DNA of 64,000 nucleotides, taken from the NCBI GenBank assembly GCA_039975855.1, contig JBDWGH010000005.1:248001-312000 (forward strand). The letters run 5' to 3'. Position numbers and translations under genes: made by a program. Numbering within the stretch: the stretch's first letter is position 1; every line of letters starts with the position of its first letter. Below, one piece after another: positions 8,049-17,795 of this stretch. The stretch comes from Litorimonas sp039975855 (GTDB taxonomy: Bacteria; Pseudomonadota; Alphaproteobacteria; Caulobacterales; Maricaulaceae). Under the pieces are notes generated by a model. The model saw nothing but the letters and a program-made list of their open reading frames with translations. It was not told where the DNA came from and ran no database searches.

Positions 8049-9512
8049 CTATTCACAGGCATACATGTAGTTACCGCATGTTTTCATGAAGTGAACCACT
8101 GATCCGTTTGCGCTTTGAATGCGGAACGCTTGGCGATCACGGTCATTCGTTGGCAGGATAGAGTATTCATAATGATGTTGTTTACCCAGACCCAACAGGC
8201 CGCGTGTTCCAACAGGCAGAACCTCTTCGCTGAACATATAAGCTTGCGCATCTGACCAACCATTGGAGTAGCCCATGGATTTAAACAGATAGTTCAAATA
8301 GGCTTTGTCCGTTGCGTTGTCGTTATAACGTGCGTTTAGCTTGTCATAGAACTGCGATGGAGTCAGGCCGTGGCTATCGCCAAATTCTGGCATGGTACCA
8401 AGGCGTGGCATTTGCTTTGGTGTCTTATTTGCTGGAACATTAAAGATCGCAACAGAAGACTCGCTACACAGGTTCAGGTTAGCTTGTTGAACAACAGGCT
8501 GCTGAACCGGACAGGTCGCCAAATCATAAGTGACGCTTCCATCCCAACAAGAATAGGTCGTTGGCTGCGGTGCGGGTTGTGATGGGCAGACCGCGCTAGC
8601 CGCGATAATTGATCCATCCCAACAGGTTTGCATTGGGGTTGGCTCAGGCATAGCTTCAACAACTGGCTCTGGCTTCACAGCGCACTGACCGGAATTAAAG
8701 ACCATAGCGCCATCCCAACATTCGAATGTCGGCACTGGTGCTGGCGGAATAGGTTTCGGCTTTGAATGGGTGTGACCGAATTTGTAACGCAGACCCGTCA
8801 TGAGAGTGTGCGCACCAACGTCGCTAAGCTCCGCATCAAAGTTCTCGAATGCGCCCGTATTGCCATTCGCAATGTGACCTTGGAGGTCCAAATCCGGAGC
8901 GTTGAGATATGTGTAATGTGTATCCCATGTCAGGTTGTCTGAGAGTTTGTAACCAAGACCCGCGAGTAATTGCCATCCAAAACCAGAGTCTGAATCGCTA
9001 ATTTCACAGCTAGATGCTTGGCCGACGGATCTCGTACCGACACAAGTTGGGTTACGGACAAGTTCGTTTTGAGTACCCGGGAAGTCGTGGGCTGCAAAAC
9101 GGCCTTTGCCTTTTACAAGCCCGATGCCGGCACCGACATATGGTTCGAACGCGCCGAAGTCGTCGAAGTCATAAAGTGCGTTGAGCATCAAAGAGTCTGT
9201 CTTGAGCGAGCCCTTTGAAGACGGTGTTTGGCTGATGGAGCCTAAAGATGATTTCAAGCTGTCCGCATCAAGTTCGAGACGCCAGTTGTCACCAAAATCA
9301 TAGCCGGCACCCAATGAGAATGCGCCGTTACCTTCGCTTTGAATACCATTGCCGTGAAGGCTGCTGTCAATTCCGCCTGTTAGTTCAGCGTCATGATGAA
9401 TGCCGTAACCGGCGTTACCGCGAAGGTACCAACCGTCGTCTTCATTGGCAGATGCCGAACCAGCGGCGATAAGGCTGAGCGCCGATACGGCGCCAAATAA
9501 ATAGGATTTCAT
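8049..9512 (-). CDS. Outer-membrane beta-barrel protein with CWDG repeats
   Basis: 487 aa. It has a clear signal peptide (residues 1-22, ending GSASA) and then an OmpA/OmpW-like eight-strand barrel to about residue 250, with GWYLRGNAGYG at the start and TGLRYKFG at the end. A Pro-rich linker carries three copies of C-W-D-G-x8-C (about residues 263-345), each probably closed by a disulfide. The last about 140 residues are Cys-containing and do not show the OmpA peptidoglycan-binding motif. The Shine-Dalgarno GGGGGGA lies 6 nt before ATG, suggesting strong translation. It is probably a surface or periplasm-spanning structural protein; the role of the C-domain is unknown. Confidence 0.8.
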   Translation of the reverse strand: MKSYLFGAVSALSLIAAGSASANEDDGWYLRGNAGYGIHHDAELTGGIDSSLHGNGIQSEGNGAFSLGAGYDFGDNWRLELDADSLKSSLGSISQTPSSKGSLKTDSLMLNALYDFDDFGAFEPYVGAGIGLVKGKGRFAAHDFPGTQNELVRNPTCVGTRSVGQASSCEISDSDSGFGWQLLAGLGYKLSDNLTWDTHYTYLNAPDLDLQGHIANGNTGAFENFDAELSDVGAHTLMTGLRYKFGHTHSKPKPIPPAPVPTFECWDGAMVFNSGQCAVKPEPVVEAMPEPTPMQTCWDGSIIAASAVCPSQPAPQPTTYSCWDGSVTYDLATCPVQQPVVQQANLNLCSESSVAIFNVPANKTPKQMPRLGTMPEFGDSHGLTPSQFYDKLNARYNDNATDKAYLNYLFKSMGYSNGWSDAQAYMFSEEVLPVGTRGLLGLGKQHHYEYSILPTNDRDRQAFRIQSANGSVVHFMKTCGNYMYACE

Positions 9513-9681
9513 TTTGTATCCCCCCAGGATAAAATCTGCGGGAGCTTCAACTCACGCAAAGTTATGGTCAATAAAAAGTTACCGAGCGCAAACAGCCATA
9601 CTTTGTATGAATGCTTTCTGAATACAGGCTTGATTCCGCCGAAAAGCCAATAGGCGTGGGGGTTTTGGGCTTTAAAGCTTG

Positions 9682-10365
9682 TTACGGCGCGGGCGTTTTT
9701 TTGGGGAAACGGCAAATATCCTGAATGGGGCAGGCATAACATTCCGGGGTTCTCGCCTTACAAACATAACGGCCGTGAAGCAAAACCCAATGATGCCCAC
9801 CGTGGAGATAGTCTTCTGGCGTGACCCGCAGGAGATTTAGTTCGACCTCTAGCGGATCTTTGCCCGGGGCCATTCCAGTTCTGTTGGAAACGCGGAAAAT
9901 ATGAGTGTCGACGGCCATGGTGGGCTGGCCGAAAACCTCGTTCAGAACAACATTGGCTGTTTTGCGGCCGACACCTGGCAGTCGGACCAATTCTTCGCGG
10001 GTTTGCGGGACTTCGGAGTTAAACTCATCAATCAAGAGCTGAGAGAGCTTGATGACGTTTTTGGCTTTATTGCGATATAGGCCGATGGTTTTGATGTGAT
10101 CTCGGACAGTGTCTTCGCCCAGTGCGACCATTTTTTCTGGCGTATCTGCAATGAGAAATAGGTCTTTGGTAGCGCGGTTCACACCAATATCTGTCGCTTG
10201 TGCGGACAAAGCGACAGCGACAACGAGCGTATAGGGGTTCACATAATCCAGCTCAGTTTCGGGCGCGGGGCGCTCAATCGACAGGCGCCGGTAAATTTCT
10301 GCGATCTGCGCCCGCGTTAATTTCGGACGCGGCAGGTCCTTATAAAGTTTCTCTTTTGCGGCCAT
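9682..10365 (-). CDS. nth: Endonuclease III (base-excision repair glycosylase/AP lyase)
   Basis: 227 aa. It removes oxidised pyrimidines and cleaves the abasic site. The helix-hairpin-helix is LPGVGRKTANVV with catalytic K135; the catalytic Asp is D153 in AVDTHIFR. The 4Fe-4S cluster ligands are C202, C209, C212 and C218 in the canonical C-x6-C-x2-C-x5-C spacing. Its ATG shares one base with the upstream stop (TAATG, 10363-10367), so it is probably coupled to the flavin reductase gene. Confidence 0.98.
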   Translation of the reverse strand: MAAKEKLYKDLPRPKLTRAQIAEIYRRLSIERPAPETELDYVNPYTLVVAVALSAQATDIGVNRATKDLFLIADTPEKMVALGEDTVRDHIKTIGLYRNKAKNVIKLSQLLIDEFNSEVPQTREELVRLPGVGRKTANVVLNEVFGQPTMAVDTHIFRVSNRTGMAPGKDPLEVELNLLRVTPEDYLHGGHHWVLLHGRYVCKARTPECYACPIQDICRFPKKTPAP

Positions 10366-10910
10366 TAAATGCGGTCGAGCATGTCATTGATGAGATTGTC
10401 TGCAAACGTCGCGGATGGCTCAGCTATCAATTCGCCTTTATTGTCAAAAGCCATGTGCGCATTGCCAACTCCCACTTGAATTGGAGAGACATGGGCGCCG
10501 AGGCGCATGAGAATATAATTGATTTGGCGCATGCACATTATACCGCTCATTGGGCCGGGGGTGCAGGAGGCGATGCCCCAATAGGGCTGTTTGAAATGAT
10601 CGGTACCAGTGGTCGATGTCCAGTCAATTGCGTTCTTCAGGACGGGCGGCAGGCCGCCATTATATTCAGGGCTGACGAGAACGACGCCGTCACAAGATTT
10701 AATCTTACGTGCGAGCTTCTTCACGCCAGCCGGCATATCCAGGTCGCCATGGTAAAGCGGGAGGTCATATGTCGCCAAATTAATGGACGTTGTTTTCAAA
10801 CCAGCGCGTTTGAACCGTTTTACGAGCGCCTTTTCCAAACGCTTGTTGATTGACCCTTCGCGTAAAGAACCGCAGATAAAGCCAATCACTGGAGGTGTAT
10901 CAGAAGACAT
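10365..10910 (-). CDS. NADPH-dependent FMN reductase family protein
   Basis: 181 aa flavodoxin-like protein. The phosphate-binding start GFICGSLREGSINKRL (residues 10-25) and the later SPEYNGGLPPVLKNAIDW are hallmarks of the NADPH-dependent FMN reductase/ChrR-type quinone reductase family. It is likely a soluble FMN enzyme reducing quinones or metals; the substrate is unknown. It is the first gene of a two-gene unit with nth. Confidence 0.9.
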   Translation of the reverse strand: MSSDTPPVIGFICGSLREGSINKRLEKALVKRFKRAGLKTTSINLATYDLPLYHGDLDMPAGVKKLARKIKSCDGVVLVSPEYNGGLPPVLKNAIDWTSTTGTDHFKQPYWGIASCTPGPMSGIMCMRQINYILMRLGAHVSPIQVGVGNAHMAFDNKGELIAEPSATFADNLINDMLDRI

Positions 10911-11050
10911 AAAATCACTTTCGGGTATGGTCTTGCAGCGCGTATTTGGTTTTCCAAACGCCTATCTGCCTAGATACGCAACTGCAAACGTTTTGGAGTG
11001 AATGAATTGCGCCTCTTGATAAACACCATTGAAGTTGTAATATTGTAACT

Positions 11051-11554
11051 ATGCAAAAGTTTGACGGTATATCCTTCATGTGGGCGCTGGTTCTAATGGG
11101 AGCCATTGCGCTGATATATGGTGTCAGAGCCTTTTTAGGCTGGCGGCAAGTGCGTACCGATGCGCGAGCTGATTACAACTACAAACGTGCGAATGGTATG
11201 GTGCCAGATGCCGTAAATCGCGAAACATATGAACAGATTTACGGTCGGGTTCACGGACCGCGTGGCCCGTTACACGTCGCCGGCGCGATGCTTGCCATTT
11301 TGGTCGTGACTCCGATTGCTATGTTGGGGTTCGAAGCCGGATTAAATTTGATCTATAATTTGTCTGGCCAAAGCCGAGTTATTGAGCCGGGATATTTGGT
11401 CTGGCAGTTTTTTCTATTCTTCGGGATGATCGCAGTTTGGGTGAGTATCGCCTATTTGGCGGCGCGCCGTTATCACCGCACAGCTCCCGGGAGCTTACAA
11501 TTTGAAATGGATCAATACCTTTACGGCGACGAGGATTATGGGGAGACGTTTTAA
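11051..11554 (+). CDS. Three-segment membrane protein, unknown
   Basis: 167 aa with hydrophobic segments at about 8-28, 78-100 and 116-137, and a basic cytoplasmic-looking loop between the first and second. The C-terminal tail is acidic and aromatic (DQYLYGDEDYGETF). I do not recognise the family, though such proteins look like conserved alphaproteobacterial hypotheticals. Its stop interlocks with that of the convergent TPR gene (TTAA, 11551-11554). Confidence 0.7.
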   Translation: MQKFDGISFMWALVLMGAIALIYGVRAFLGWRQVRTDARADYNYKRANGMVPDAVNRETYEQIYGRVHGPRGPLHVAGAMLAILVVTPIAMLGFEAGLNLIYNLSGQSRVIEPGYLVWQFFLFFGMIAVWVSIAYLAARRYHRTAPGSLQFEMDQYLYGDEDYGETF

Positions 11555-13521
11555 CCGACGCTGCTCGCCAATTTTGCCCAGCGAGGAGTCGTTCTCAAAG
11601 GCGCGTAAAGCGTGTCGTTCTCAAAAATCCGTAAGATATGCGGGCCCGTCAGCTCGACCATCTTTTCAAAGTAATCCAGAGCCCGTTGCGGCTGATCTAA
11701 TCGCATATACCCTTCAGCCAAGTCGCTAAAGTCTGACATGGACTGAATGGCGTCGTTTTTCTCAATCGATCTATGCGCATTGGCTAATCGATCAATATCT
11801 TTAGCTTCGCCGAGAATGGCGGCAACCAAAACAGGGTATTCATAAGGAGCGTCGTGCCACCCCGCAGAGGGATCATAAAGGGCTCGTAGAGTAGCTTCGT
11901 GTTTTTCTCGCTCTGATTCCGGCAGCGATATAGTGTCTGCGCTTCGTAAATGCGCCAGTGCATATTCGGCCTTCTGTCCGGGGGTTGTGCGTTGAGTTTC
12001 GGGCCAAACAGCTAAAGCCGCCCGGATTTTATTCTCGTCTCGTGTGGTCAGGGCATAATTTACATAGGTGTAAGGCGCATAGGTGGCGAGTGGAGTGAAA
12101 GCGTCGAAGGCTGCATCTGCGTCTCCGCGAAACTGAGCGATCGCTGCGGCAAACCCGTGTCCTTGCAAGGAATCGGGATTCATCGCTTTAGCCTTCTCAA
12201 TGAAAGCATCGGCCTCATCGAAGTGCCCAAGAAAAACATGTGTTAACGCAAGTTCGGGCAGTAGATAGAAGGAAGCTGGATCAAGTCGGTGCGCCTTTTC
12301 AAGACCCGTCAAGGCTGTCTCAAAATTGCCAAGCCGACGTGTTAGAAAAGCCTGTCCCGCGATGGCTTCCACATTGCCGGGCGCAACAGATAGGGCTCTA
12401 TCGAATATAGCTTCAGCGGCGCGGTAATTACTTTCGCCCCAATAAAGATAAAATGCATCGGCCAGGTGAGTTTCTAGTGCATTAGGAGCAAGCTCTTTCG
12501 CGCGATCGAGTGACGCTTTGCCGGCCGCCTTTATCTCTGCGTCGCGCCCATGAAACCAATAAAGCGCTAATTGTGCATAGGCTTTTCCAGCCCAAGCTTT
12601 TGCATAATTCGGATCCGCCGCCAGAGCTGCTTCATAAGACTCGATAGCTAGTCGTAATTCGTCAGAGTTGTTTTCGCCAGGTTGGGTTAATAGCCGCGCT
12701 TTTATATAAGCGTCATAGGCGACTAGATTTTCTGCTATGTCCTGACGGGGGGCTTTTTTAGCGATCAGAACTCCCCTTAGAGATGAGGCAATGACGTTTG
12801 TGATTTCACCTTGAATATCAAAAATATTCTCAGGGCTCAGCGGGCGGTCATAGCTTTCCGCCCAAATGTGACGGTCATTCGTGCCATCAATTAGTTGGAC
12901 GGTGATACGGACACGGTCACCGCTACGCTGTACGGCGCCTTCCAAGACTGCGGCGACGCCAAGCTCTTCGGCAATATCTGGAACGCGCTTATCTGTTCCG
13001 CGATACCCCATAACCGAAGTACGAGAGATCACATCTAGCCCGTTGATACGAGATAATGTCGTTAAGAGCTCATCGTGTATCCCGTCCGCAAAGAACGCAT
13101 CTGAATCTTGCAAGCTTCGGTTTTCAAATGGCAAAACAGCGACTGACGCGCTGTTTAAACGAAATTGAGGGGCCGCTGGTTTAAATCGATCCGCCAGTAA
13201 TAGACCGGCGACCAGAACCAACCCAATGACAATCGCGACATCTAATTTCTTCCCGGTTTGGGTGGCGATGGAATCTTCTGCGGACACGACTTCCGTTCGT
13301 TTGAACCCGTCAGGTGTCAGCTCAAAAGCCCAAGCCAAAATCGCAATAATGGGGAAGCCTAACATGGCGACGGCTAAGACCAGGCCGTCAAACCATTCAG
13401 GCAGGTTCATGACGCCTTCTAGCGTGAAGGCAGTTTGAACCAGGAACCAAGCGGCGACGACATATGTTCCGCACACCCGGAATACATTTCGCCGTCTAAG
13501 CTCTGAAAAGAGTTTGATCAT
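11551..13521 (-). CDS. TolB-like domain and TPR protein, membrane anchored
   Basis: 656 aa. The N-terminus has two hydrophobic segments (about 16-34 and 46-65) and a third at 94-110. A TolB N-terminal-like (FlgO-like) domain follows (about 125-245) with SVAVLPFENRS and DELLTTLSRI. The rest is a long helical TPR array (about 265-650). Proteins of this layout often carry an adenylate-cyclase or DNA-binding domain at the front; this one does not. The role is unknown, probably protein-protein scaffolding at the membrane. It is transcribed alone and convergent with the upstream-numbered gene. Confidence 0.85.
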   Translation of the reverse strand: MIKLFSELRRRNVFRVCGTYVVAAWFLVQTAFTLEGVMNLPEWFDGLVLAVAMLGFPIIAILAWAFELTPDGFKRTEVVSAEDSIATQTGKKLDVAIVIGLVLVAGLLLADRFKPAAPQFRLNSASVAVLPFENRSLQDSDAFFADGIHDELLTTLSRINGLDVISRTSVMGYRGTDKRVPDIAEELGVAAVLEGAVQRSGDRVRITVQLIDGTNDRHIWAESYDRPLSPENIFDIQGEITNVIASSLRGVLIAKKAPRQDIAENLVAYDAYIKARLLTQPGENNSDELRLAIESYEAALAADPNYAKAWAGKAYAQLALYWFHGRDAEIKAAGKASLDRAKELAPNALETHLADAFYLYWGESNYRAAEAIFDRALSVAPGNVEAIAGQAFLTRRLGNFETALTGLEKAHRLDPASFYLLPELALTHVFLGHFDEADAFIEKAKAMNPDSLQGHGFAAAIAQFRGDADAAFDAFTPLATYAPYTYVNYALTTRDENKIRAALAVWPETQRTTPGQKAEYALAHLRSADTISLPESEREKHEATLRALYDPSAGWHDAPYEYPVLVAAILGEAKDIDRLANAHRSIEKNDAIQSMSDFSDLAEGYMRLDQPQRALDYFEKMVELTGPHILRIFENDTLYAPLRTTPRWAKLASSVG

Positions 13522-13581
13522 GATTGCCCCACGGATTTCTTCTAACCCGTTAGCATAGGAGCAATTGAGAGTCTCTAGGCG

Positions 13582-14400
13582 TTAAAATCCTAGAACGTCT
13601 CGCATTGAGTATCGGCCAGGCGCTTGATCAGAGGCCCAAACCGCGGCTGAGACTGCGCCGCGGGCAAAAACGGATCGGTCAAAGGCGTCATGGGACAAAG
13701 TGATCATTTCTTGTTGATTGGCGAGTTTCACATCATGGCGTCCGATAACGCCGCCGCCGCGCAATACGGCAAACCCTATGTCGTCATCATTACGCGCACC
13801 CGTCACCCCAACACGAGACAGCACTTGCGCCTCTGCAAGTTCAAGACCTCGGCCTTTAGCGGCGGCTTCGCCGAGTAAGAGCGCCGTTCCTGACGGAGCG
13901 TCGACTTTGTGGCGATGGTGCATTTCCAATATTTCAATATCCCATCCCGCGCCGAGCTTCTCGGTAGCCAGCTCAACGAGAACGGACAGGGCTGTCACAC
14001 CAGGTGAAAAATTGCCGGCACGTAACAGCGCAATGTTTTCACCGGCCGCATCAAACGCGTTGTCTTCAGCCGCGGTAAACCCGGTTGTACCAGACACCAT
14101 GGCTTTGCAACGACCCGAATGACCCGTACCCGATAAAATCAGAGCCGCATCAATGGCTGCTTTTGGGACTGAGAAATCGACTAATACGTCACAGGCGTTC
14201 AGTGCGCTTTTCAGATCCGAGGTGAGCTTAACGCCAAGTGGCTTCACGCCGGATAATGTCCCTGCATCTTGACCTAGCTCAGACGTGCCGGGGGCTGTGA
14301 TCGCCGCACCCAAATTGACGTCAGCTCTGTCTGCAATCGCGCGAATAACGGCTGCGCCCATCCGCCCATCTGCGCCTAATATTCCAAGTTCAATGCTCAT
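13582..14400 (-). CDS. dapB: 4-hydroxy-tetrahydrodipicolinate reductase
   Basis: 272 aa. It reduces the dapA product in the lysine/meso-diaminopimelate pathway. The NAD(P)-binding motif is GILGADGRMG (residues 6-15). The catalytic signature is EMHHRHKVDAPSGTA with H161 and K165. Length and ends match the family. It lies 27 bp downstream of the IalB-like gene on the same strand. Confidence 0.97.
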   Translation of the reverse strand: MSIELGILGADGRMGAAVIRAIADRADVNLGAAITAPGTSELGQDAGTLSGVKPLGVKLTSDLKSALNACDVLVDFSVPKAAIDAALILSGTGHSGRCKAMVSGTTGFTAAEDNAFDAAGENIALLRAGNFSPGVTALSVLVELATEKLGAGWDIEILEMHHRHKVDAPSGTALLLGEAAAKGRGLELAEAQVLSRVGVTGARNDDDIGFAVLRGGGVIGRHDVKLANQQEMITLSHDAFDRSVFARGAVSAAVWASDQAPGRYSMRDVLGF

Positions 14401-14427
14401 GCAGCGGCCTCTATCCCGCAGAGAGGG

Positions 14428-14946
14428 TTATCTGCAAGCGGTTTTGGCTTGCTTCAGCGCTGCCGTCACACCTTTAAGCGAAAATGTGTAGCGCGTTTGC
14501 GTTCCTCGTTTCGAGACAGCTGACACTGTCATCGTCGAACCGGCTCGCATTTTTGAGACAAGTTTCCGCTCATCCGCGCTTTCGGAAATGAATGCCTCAT
14601 TGTCAGCCGCGAACATCGTCAAAGACGTACTGCCAACTTGGGCTTTCGGGGCACGGGTCGGTTTCAGATCATATCCCGCAAGGAAGGAGGGTTGTTCCGT
14701 TGCAGCACCGTTTTTCCAGTTGGATACCATAAAATAGATATCGCCGTGATTGACAGAAGACGGAGATTTAGCCTGAGCTTCACTTAATACATAACAGATA
14801 CGTTCTGCACCTGAGCCGCGCGTGTAAACCGTCCAGTCGCCATGCGTGCCGGCTAGCTTTGGCGCGGTTTGCGCGAATGCGGGCGCGGCCATAAGTGCAG
14901 CAAGCGCAAAAGCGTTGGAAAAGCGGAGCGTGTAAGAGCGTTTCAT
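14428..14946 (-). CDS. Invasion-associated locus B (IalB) family periplasmic protein
   Basis: 172 aa with a signal peptide (residues 1-25, ending PAFAQ). The mature part shows the IalB pattern: GDWTVYTR near the start, CYVLSEAQ in the middle, and a C-terminal Cys (TACR) that probably pairs with the first one. Alphaproteobacteria carry several such proteins; despite the name they are not specific to pathogens. Function is poorly known, probably envelope-related. It lies upstream of dapB on the same strand. Confidence 0.85.
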   Translation of the reverse strand: MKRSYTLRFSNAFALAALMAAPAFAQTAPKLAGTHGDWTVYTRGSGAERICYVLSEAQAKSPSSVNHGDIYFMVSNWKNGAATEQPSFLAGYDLKPTRAPKAQVGSTSLTMFAADNEAFISESADERKLVSKMRAGSTMTVSAVSKRGTQTRYTFSLKGVTAALKQAKTACR

Positions 14947-14998
14947 ATCGGGATTGATACTGCCGCGCGCACGGTTAATCCCGCGTTAAACACAGCTG

Positions 14999-16351
14999 CT
15001 ATGTGTAGGTTTTATGCTCCGTTAAATGAAACGCGCGGTAAATTGCATAAGCCGAGACAATGGCGCTGCCGACAGCAACCATCATAAAGGGCGCTTTGGG
15101 CGGCATATTCATCAGAGCCAAACCGATTAAACCAAAGGTCAAGATATTGACGGCGAAGTTATATAGGACAGAGCCCGCACTCATGAGTTGCGCGCGAATA
15201 CGGGGATGTGCACGTCGCTGTGCCATAGCTTGCAAAGGCACCACAAACATGCCGTTGAATACAGAGGACCCCATGACAGCGCCGAGGAACGGCCAAGTAT
15301 TTGGATGTGCCAGAAAATCCGCAATTGTGCCTTGGCCCATTTCTCCGCTAAATTTCGGGATAGGAAGCAGGTAAATCAGGAGCGCCGAGATTGTCACGCC
15401 GACGATTCCGAATGTGACGAGGCGGATGGCTTCGGGTCCCCAGATTTTCCAATTTCCAATGATCATAGTCAGGATCGAGCCGATAAATATCGCAACAGTC
15501 GAACTGGCCATGACCAACATAAAGACTTCCGCATTATACCCCATCACGCGCGCGATGAAATTGGGGAAGGCCGTCAGGAAAATTGTCGACAATCCGTAAA
15601 ACCATGCAATGCCAAGCCAAGGCCGAAGAACATCGGGATGTTCGAAGATTTTTTTCAAAACACTCCAAATGGCGGTGATTGGGTTGTAATCCACTTTCAA
15701 ATCTGGGTTTGGCGGCGAGGCAGGTGGACAAGTTTCGGCTGCCACCCAACCCAATATCGCCAGTGCAAATAATAGCGCGGCTAGGATCATCGGCGCTGTA
15801 GTAGCTAATAATGTACCAATAATTGTTCCCAATAATAGCACCGCAAATTGGGTTCCTGACAGCAGGGCATTCCCGCGAATTAACTCATCACTGTCGAGCC
15901 ATTGCGGCATAACCGCATTCTTCGTTGGTGCGAAGAATGCAGATTGAGTTCCCATCATTGCCAGAGTGATTGCCAGCAAAAGAATACTTTGCGTGAGGAA
16001 CCCAATGCCGGCTAAAATCATAATCAGAACTTCGGCACGTTTGATCCAGCGGAAGATTACGCCCCTATCAACCTTATCTGCAATTTGTCCTGCGATGGCG
16101 CAGAAAATAAGAAATGGTCCTGTGAAAATTAGTGATGCAATCGGAACTTTCATGGCTTCCGGCAGACCGGGTAAAAACTCAAACGCCGGGTTGATAAGCG
16201 CCACATAGGTTATCAGTGCGATGAGGGCGTTCTTCAAGGCATTGTCGTTAAATGTCCCCGCTTCAAATAAAATATAGAGCGGAGCAAACCTCCGTGAGAG
16301 CAGGAGCGGTTTGCGCGGTGTCTTTACCGCCAGAAGTTTATTGTTTGACAT
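14999..16351 (-). CDS. MFS transporter, LplT-like lysophospholipid flippase
   Basis: 450 aa with about 12 hydrophobic segments. The N-terminal region (FAPLYILFEAGTFNDNALKN) resembles the LplT subgroup, which moves lysophospholipid across the inner membrane for re-acylation. The neighbouring acyltransferase gene ends only 8 bp upstream, which supports a shared lipid-remodelling role. In gammaproteobacteria LplT pairs with the acyltransferase Aas in the same way. Substrate is inferred from family resemblance and context. Confidence 0.82.
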   Translation of the reverse strand: MSNNKLLAVKTPRKPLLLSRRFAPLYILFEAGTFNDNALKNALIALITYVALINPAFEFLPGLPEAMKVPIASLIFTGPFLIFCAIAGQIADKVDRGVIFRWIKRAEVLIMILAGIGFLTQSILLLAITLAMMGTQSAFFAPTKNAVMPQWLDSDELIRGNALLSGTQFAVLLLGTIIGTLLATTAPMILAALLFALAILGWVAAETCPPASPPNPDLKVDYNPITAIWSVLKKIFEHPDVLRPWLGIAWFYGLSTIFLTAFPNFIARVMGYNAEVFMLVMASSTVAIFIGSILTMIIGNWKIWGPEAIRLVTFGIVGVTISALLIYLLPIPKFSGEMGQGTIADFLAHPNTWPFLGAVMGSSVFNGMFVVPLQAMAQRRAHPRIRAQLMSAGSVLYNFAVNILTFGLIGLALMNMPPKAPFMMVAVGSAIVSAYAIYRAFHLTEHKTYT

Positions 16352-16359
16352 GAGTGTGC

Positions 16360-17160
16360 CTACCCTGCTTCCGCTTCGCGCGCTATTCTTTTGGCGCGCG
16401 CCGATTTATTTTCTTCAAGACGTCCAATGTCTGATGGATTCAGAGCGCCCGGGTTTTCCAGATCGAGAAGTTCAATTGAGCGGCTCTCTATGCGGGTTTG
16501 CAGGAGCTCCATAAAGGCATCTTTCTCCATCCCGGCAGGAATGGGGTCCAAATACTCAATGAAAGCCTTACCGGTAAATTTGGCCCAATCCGTCTGATTC
16601 CAACGTTGACCCAGCGTATTGGCGACCGGAATCACAGGACAGTTAAAGTCCTGCTGTAAGTGCCAAACGCCCTTACGGTACTTATGATGGGTTCCAATTT
16701 TCGACAAATGACCTTCTGGAAAAATGAGGAGACGGCGTCCTTCATTCCGAACCTCTTCCGCTTGCTCTTCCATTTTTTCGCGCGAATCTGATCCACCGCA
16801 GCTATCAATGACGACGGCATTCATCTTTGACAGGATGCGTTTAAGGCCCCAAAATTTTTCGAGATGATCACCCGTCACAAATGATAGATCATCAAAGCCC
16901 GAGAAAATAACAAACCCGTCGCCGTAAGATTGGTGCTTGGAGGCTATGATTACGGGACCAGTAGCCGGAATATTTTCTTGGCCGGAAACCTGAATATCCA
17001 TGCCGCCAATACGGCGCATGCCCCACACCATAACTTTGGTGTAGCGTTTGAGTGTGCCCATTAGGGCCGCGCGACCAGGGATGAGAGATGCGATGAGGCA
17101 GCTCAACACATAAATGGTGGTCGTGAGTCCGAAGAATAGATTAAAAATAAGGGTACGCAT
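16360..17160 (-). CDS. 1-acyl-sn-glycerol-3-phosphate acyltransferase (PlsC-like)
   Basis: 266 aa from the ATG at 17160. A hydrophobic N-terminal anchor (about 5-28) precedes the acyltransferase domain with the H-x4-D motif at H76-D81 and the glycerolipid-binding motif FPEGHLSK later. It transfers acyl groups to lysophosphatidate or a lysophospholipid at the inner membrane. Its ATG overlaps the tetR stop by one base (TGATG), and the LplT-like gene follows after 8 bp. The three genes form an operon, probably under TetR control. Confidence 0.92.
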   Translation of the reverse strand: MRTLIFNLFFGLTTTIYVLSCLIASLIPGRAALMGTLKRYTKVMVWGMRRIGGMDIQVSGQENIPATGPVIIASKHQSYGDGFVIFSGFDDLSFVTGDHLEKFWGLKRILSKMNAVVIDSCGGSDSREKMEEQAEEVRNEGRRLLIFPEGHLSKIGTHHKYRKGVWHLQQDFNCPVIPVANTLGQRWNQTDWAKFTGKAFIEYLDPIPAGMEKDAFMELLQTRIESRSIELLDLENPGALNPSDIGRLEENKSARAKRIAREAEAG

Positions 17161-17750
17161 CACGCATCCTCCAAGACGGCCATAACGGCCCGTTCAAATG
17201 TATCGACATGATCAGAGAGCGCGCCAATATCTCTGCCCAGTAATTTACTATGCGCTGCCTGGATAACGACGCCCAAGGCCATAGACGCCAGCAGGTCGGG
17301 AGACATGCCTGCCCGTAAGCGCCCGGCTTCCTGATTAAACCGCACCAGATCTCCAGCGGCCAATAAAGGCCCGTCGTCAGATAAATTGGGAAAACGATGC
17401 ATGTTGAGCAGGTGATAGGCGAAAAGGGGCCAATCCTCATCGGCGAGGGCGGCGTAATCGCGCACAATATCTGAAACTGCGGCCGCGAGGGGTTGATCCA
17501 TATTCCTGCGGACGAGTTCTGTCAGGCGATCGTGAATAGTTTTCATCAAGATACGTGAGAGGTCAGCTTTTGATTTGAAGTGACGATAAAGCAGACCTTC
17601 GCTGACATCCGCAAACGCAGCGATAGATTTGGTCGAGACACCTTCGATGGACTTCTCAACGAATAGAATAAGGGCGGCACGTTCAATTTTGGCTTTGGAC
17701 GTCCCCTCTGCTGCGATGACGCCACGCTCTTCTATGATAGTGTCAGGCAT
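17160..17750 (-). CDS. TetR-family transcriptional regulator
   Basis: 196 aa from the ATG at 17750, chosen because AGAGG precedes it; the longer frame would need a TTG at 17762. The N-terminal helix-turn-helix (about residues 20-65) has AAFADVSEGLLYRHFKSK, the standard TetR DNA-reading pattern. The C-terminal helical ligand domain is unassigned. It is the first gene of the tetR-plsC-lplT-like operon and faces an SDR gene across 270 bp with two palindromes. A lipid or acyl ligand is a reasonable guess. Confidence 0.93.
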   Translation of the reverse strand: MPDTIIEERGVIAAEGTSKAKIERAALILFVEKSIEGVSTKSIAAFADVSEGLLYRHFKSKADLSRILMKTIHDRLTELVRRNMDQPLAAAVSDIVRDYAALADEDWPLFAYHLLNMHRFPNLSDDGPLLAAGDLVRFNQEAGRLRAGMSPDLLASMALGVVIQAAHSKLLGRDIGALSDHVDTFERAVMAVLEDA

Positions 17751-17795
17751 AATGCCTCTCAATTCTCTACAATGCGCGTATATCGCCTAAATATC

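Noticed and set aside
15188..15772. 194-codon plus-strand frame opposite the LplT-like gene
   Set aside because: It lies fully inside a 12-segment transporter gene on the other strand and has no family features.
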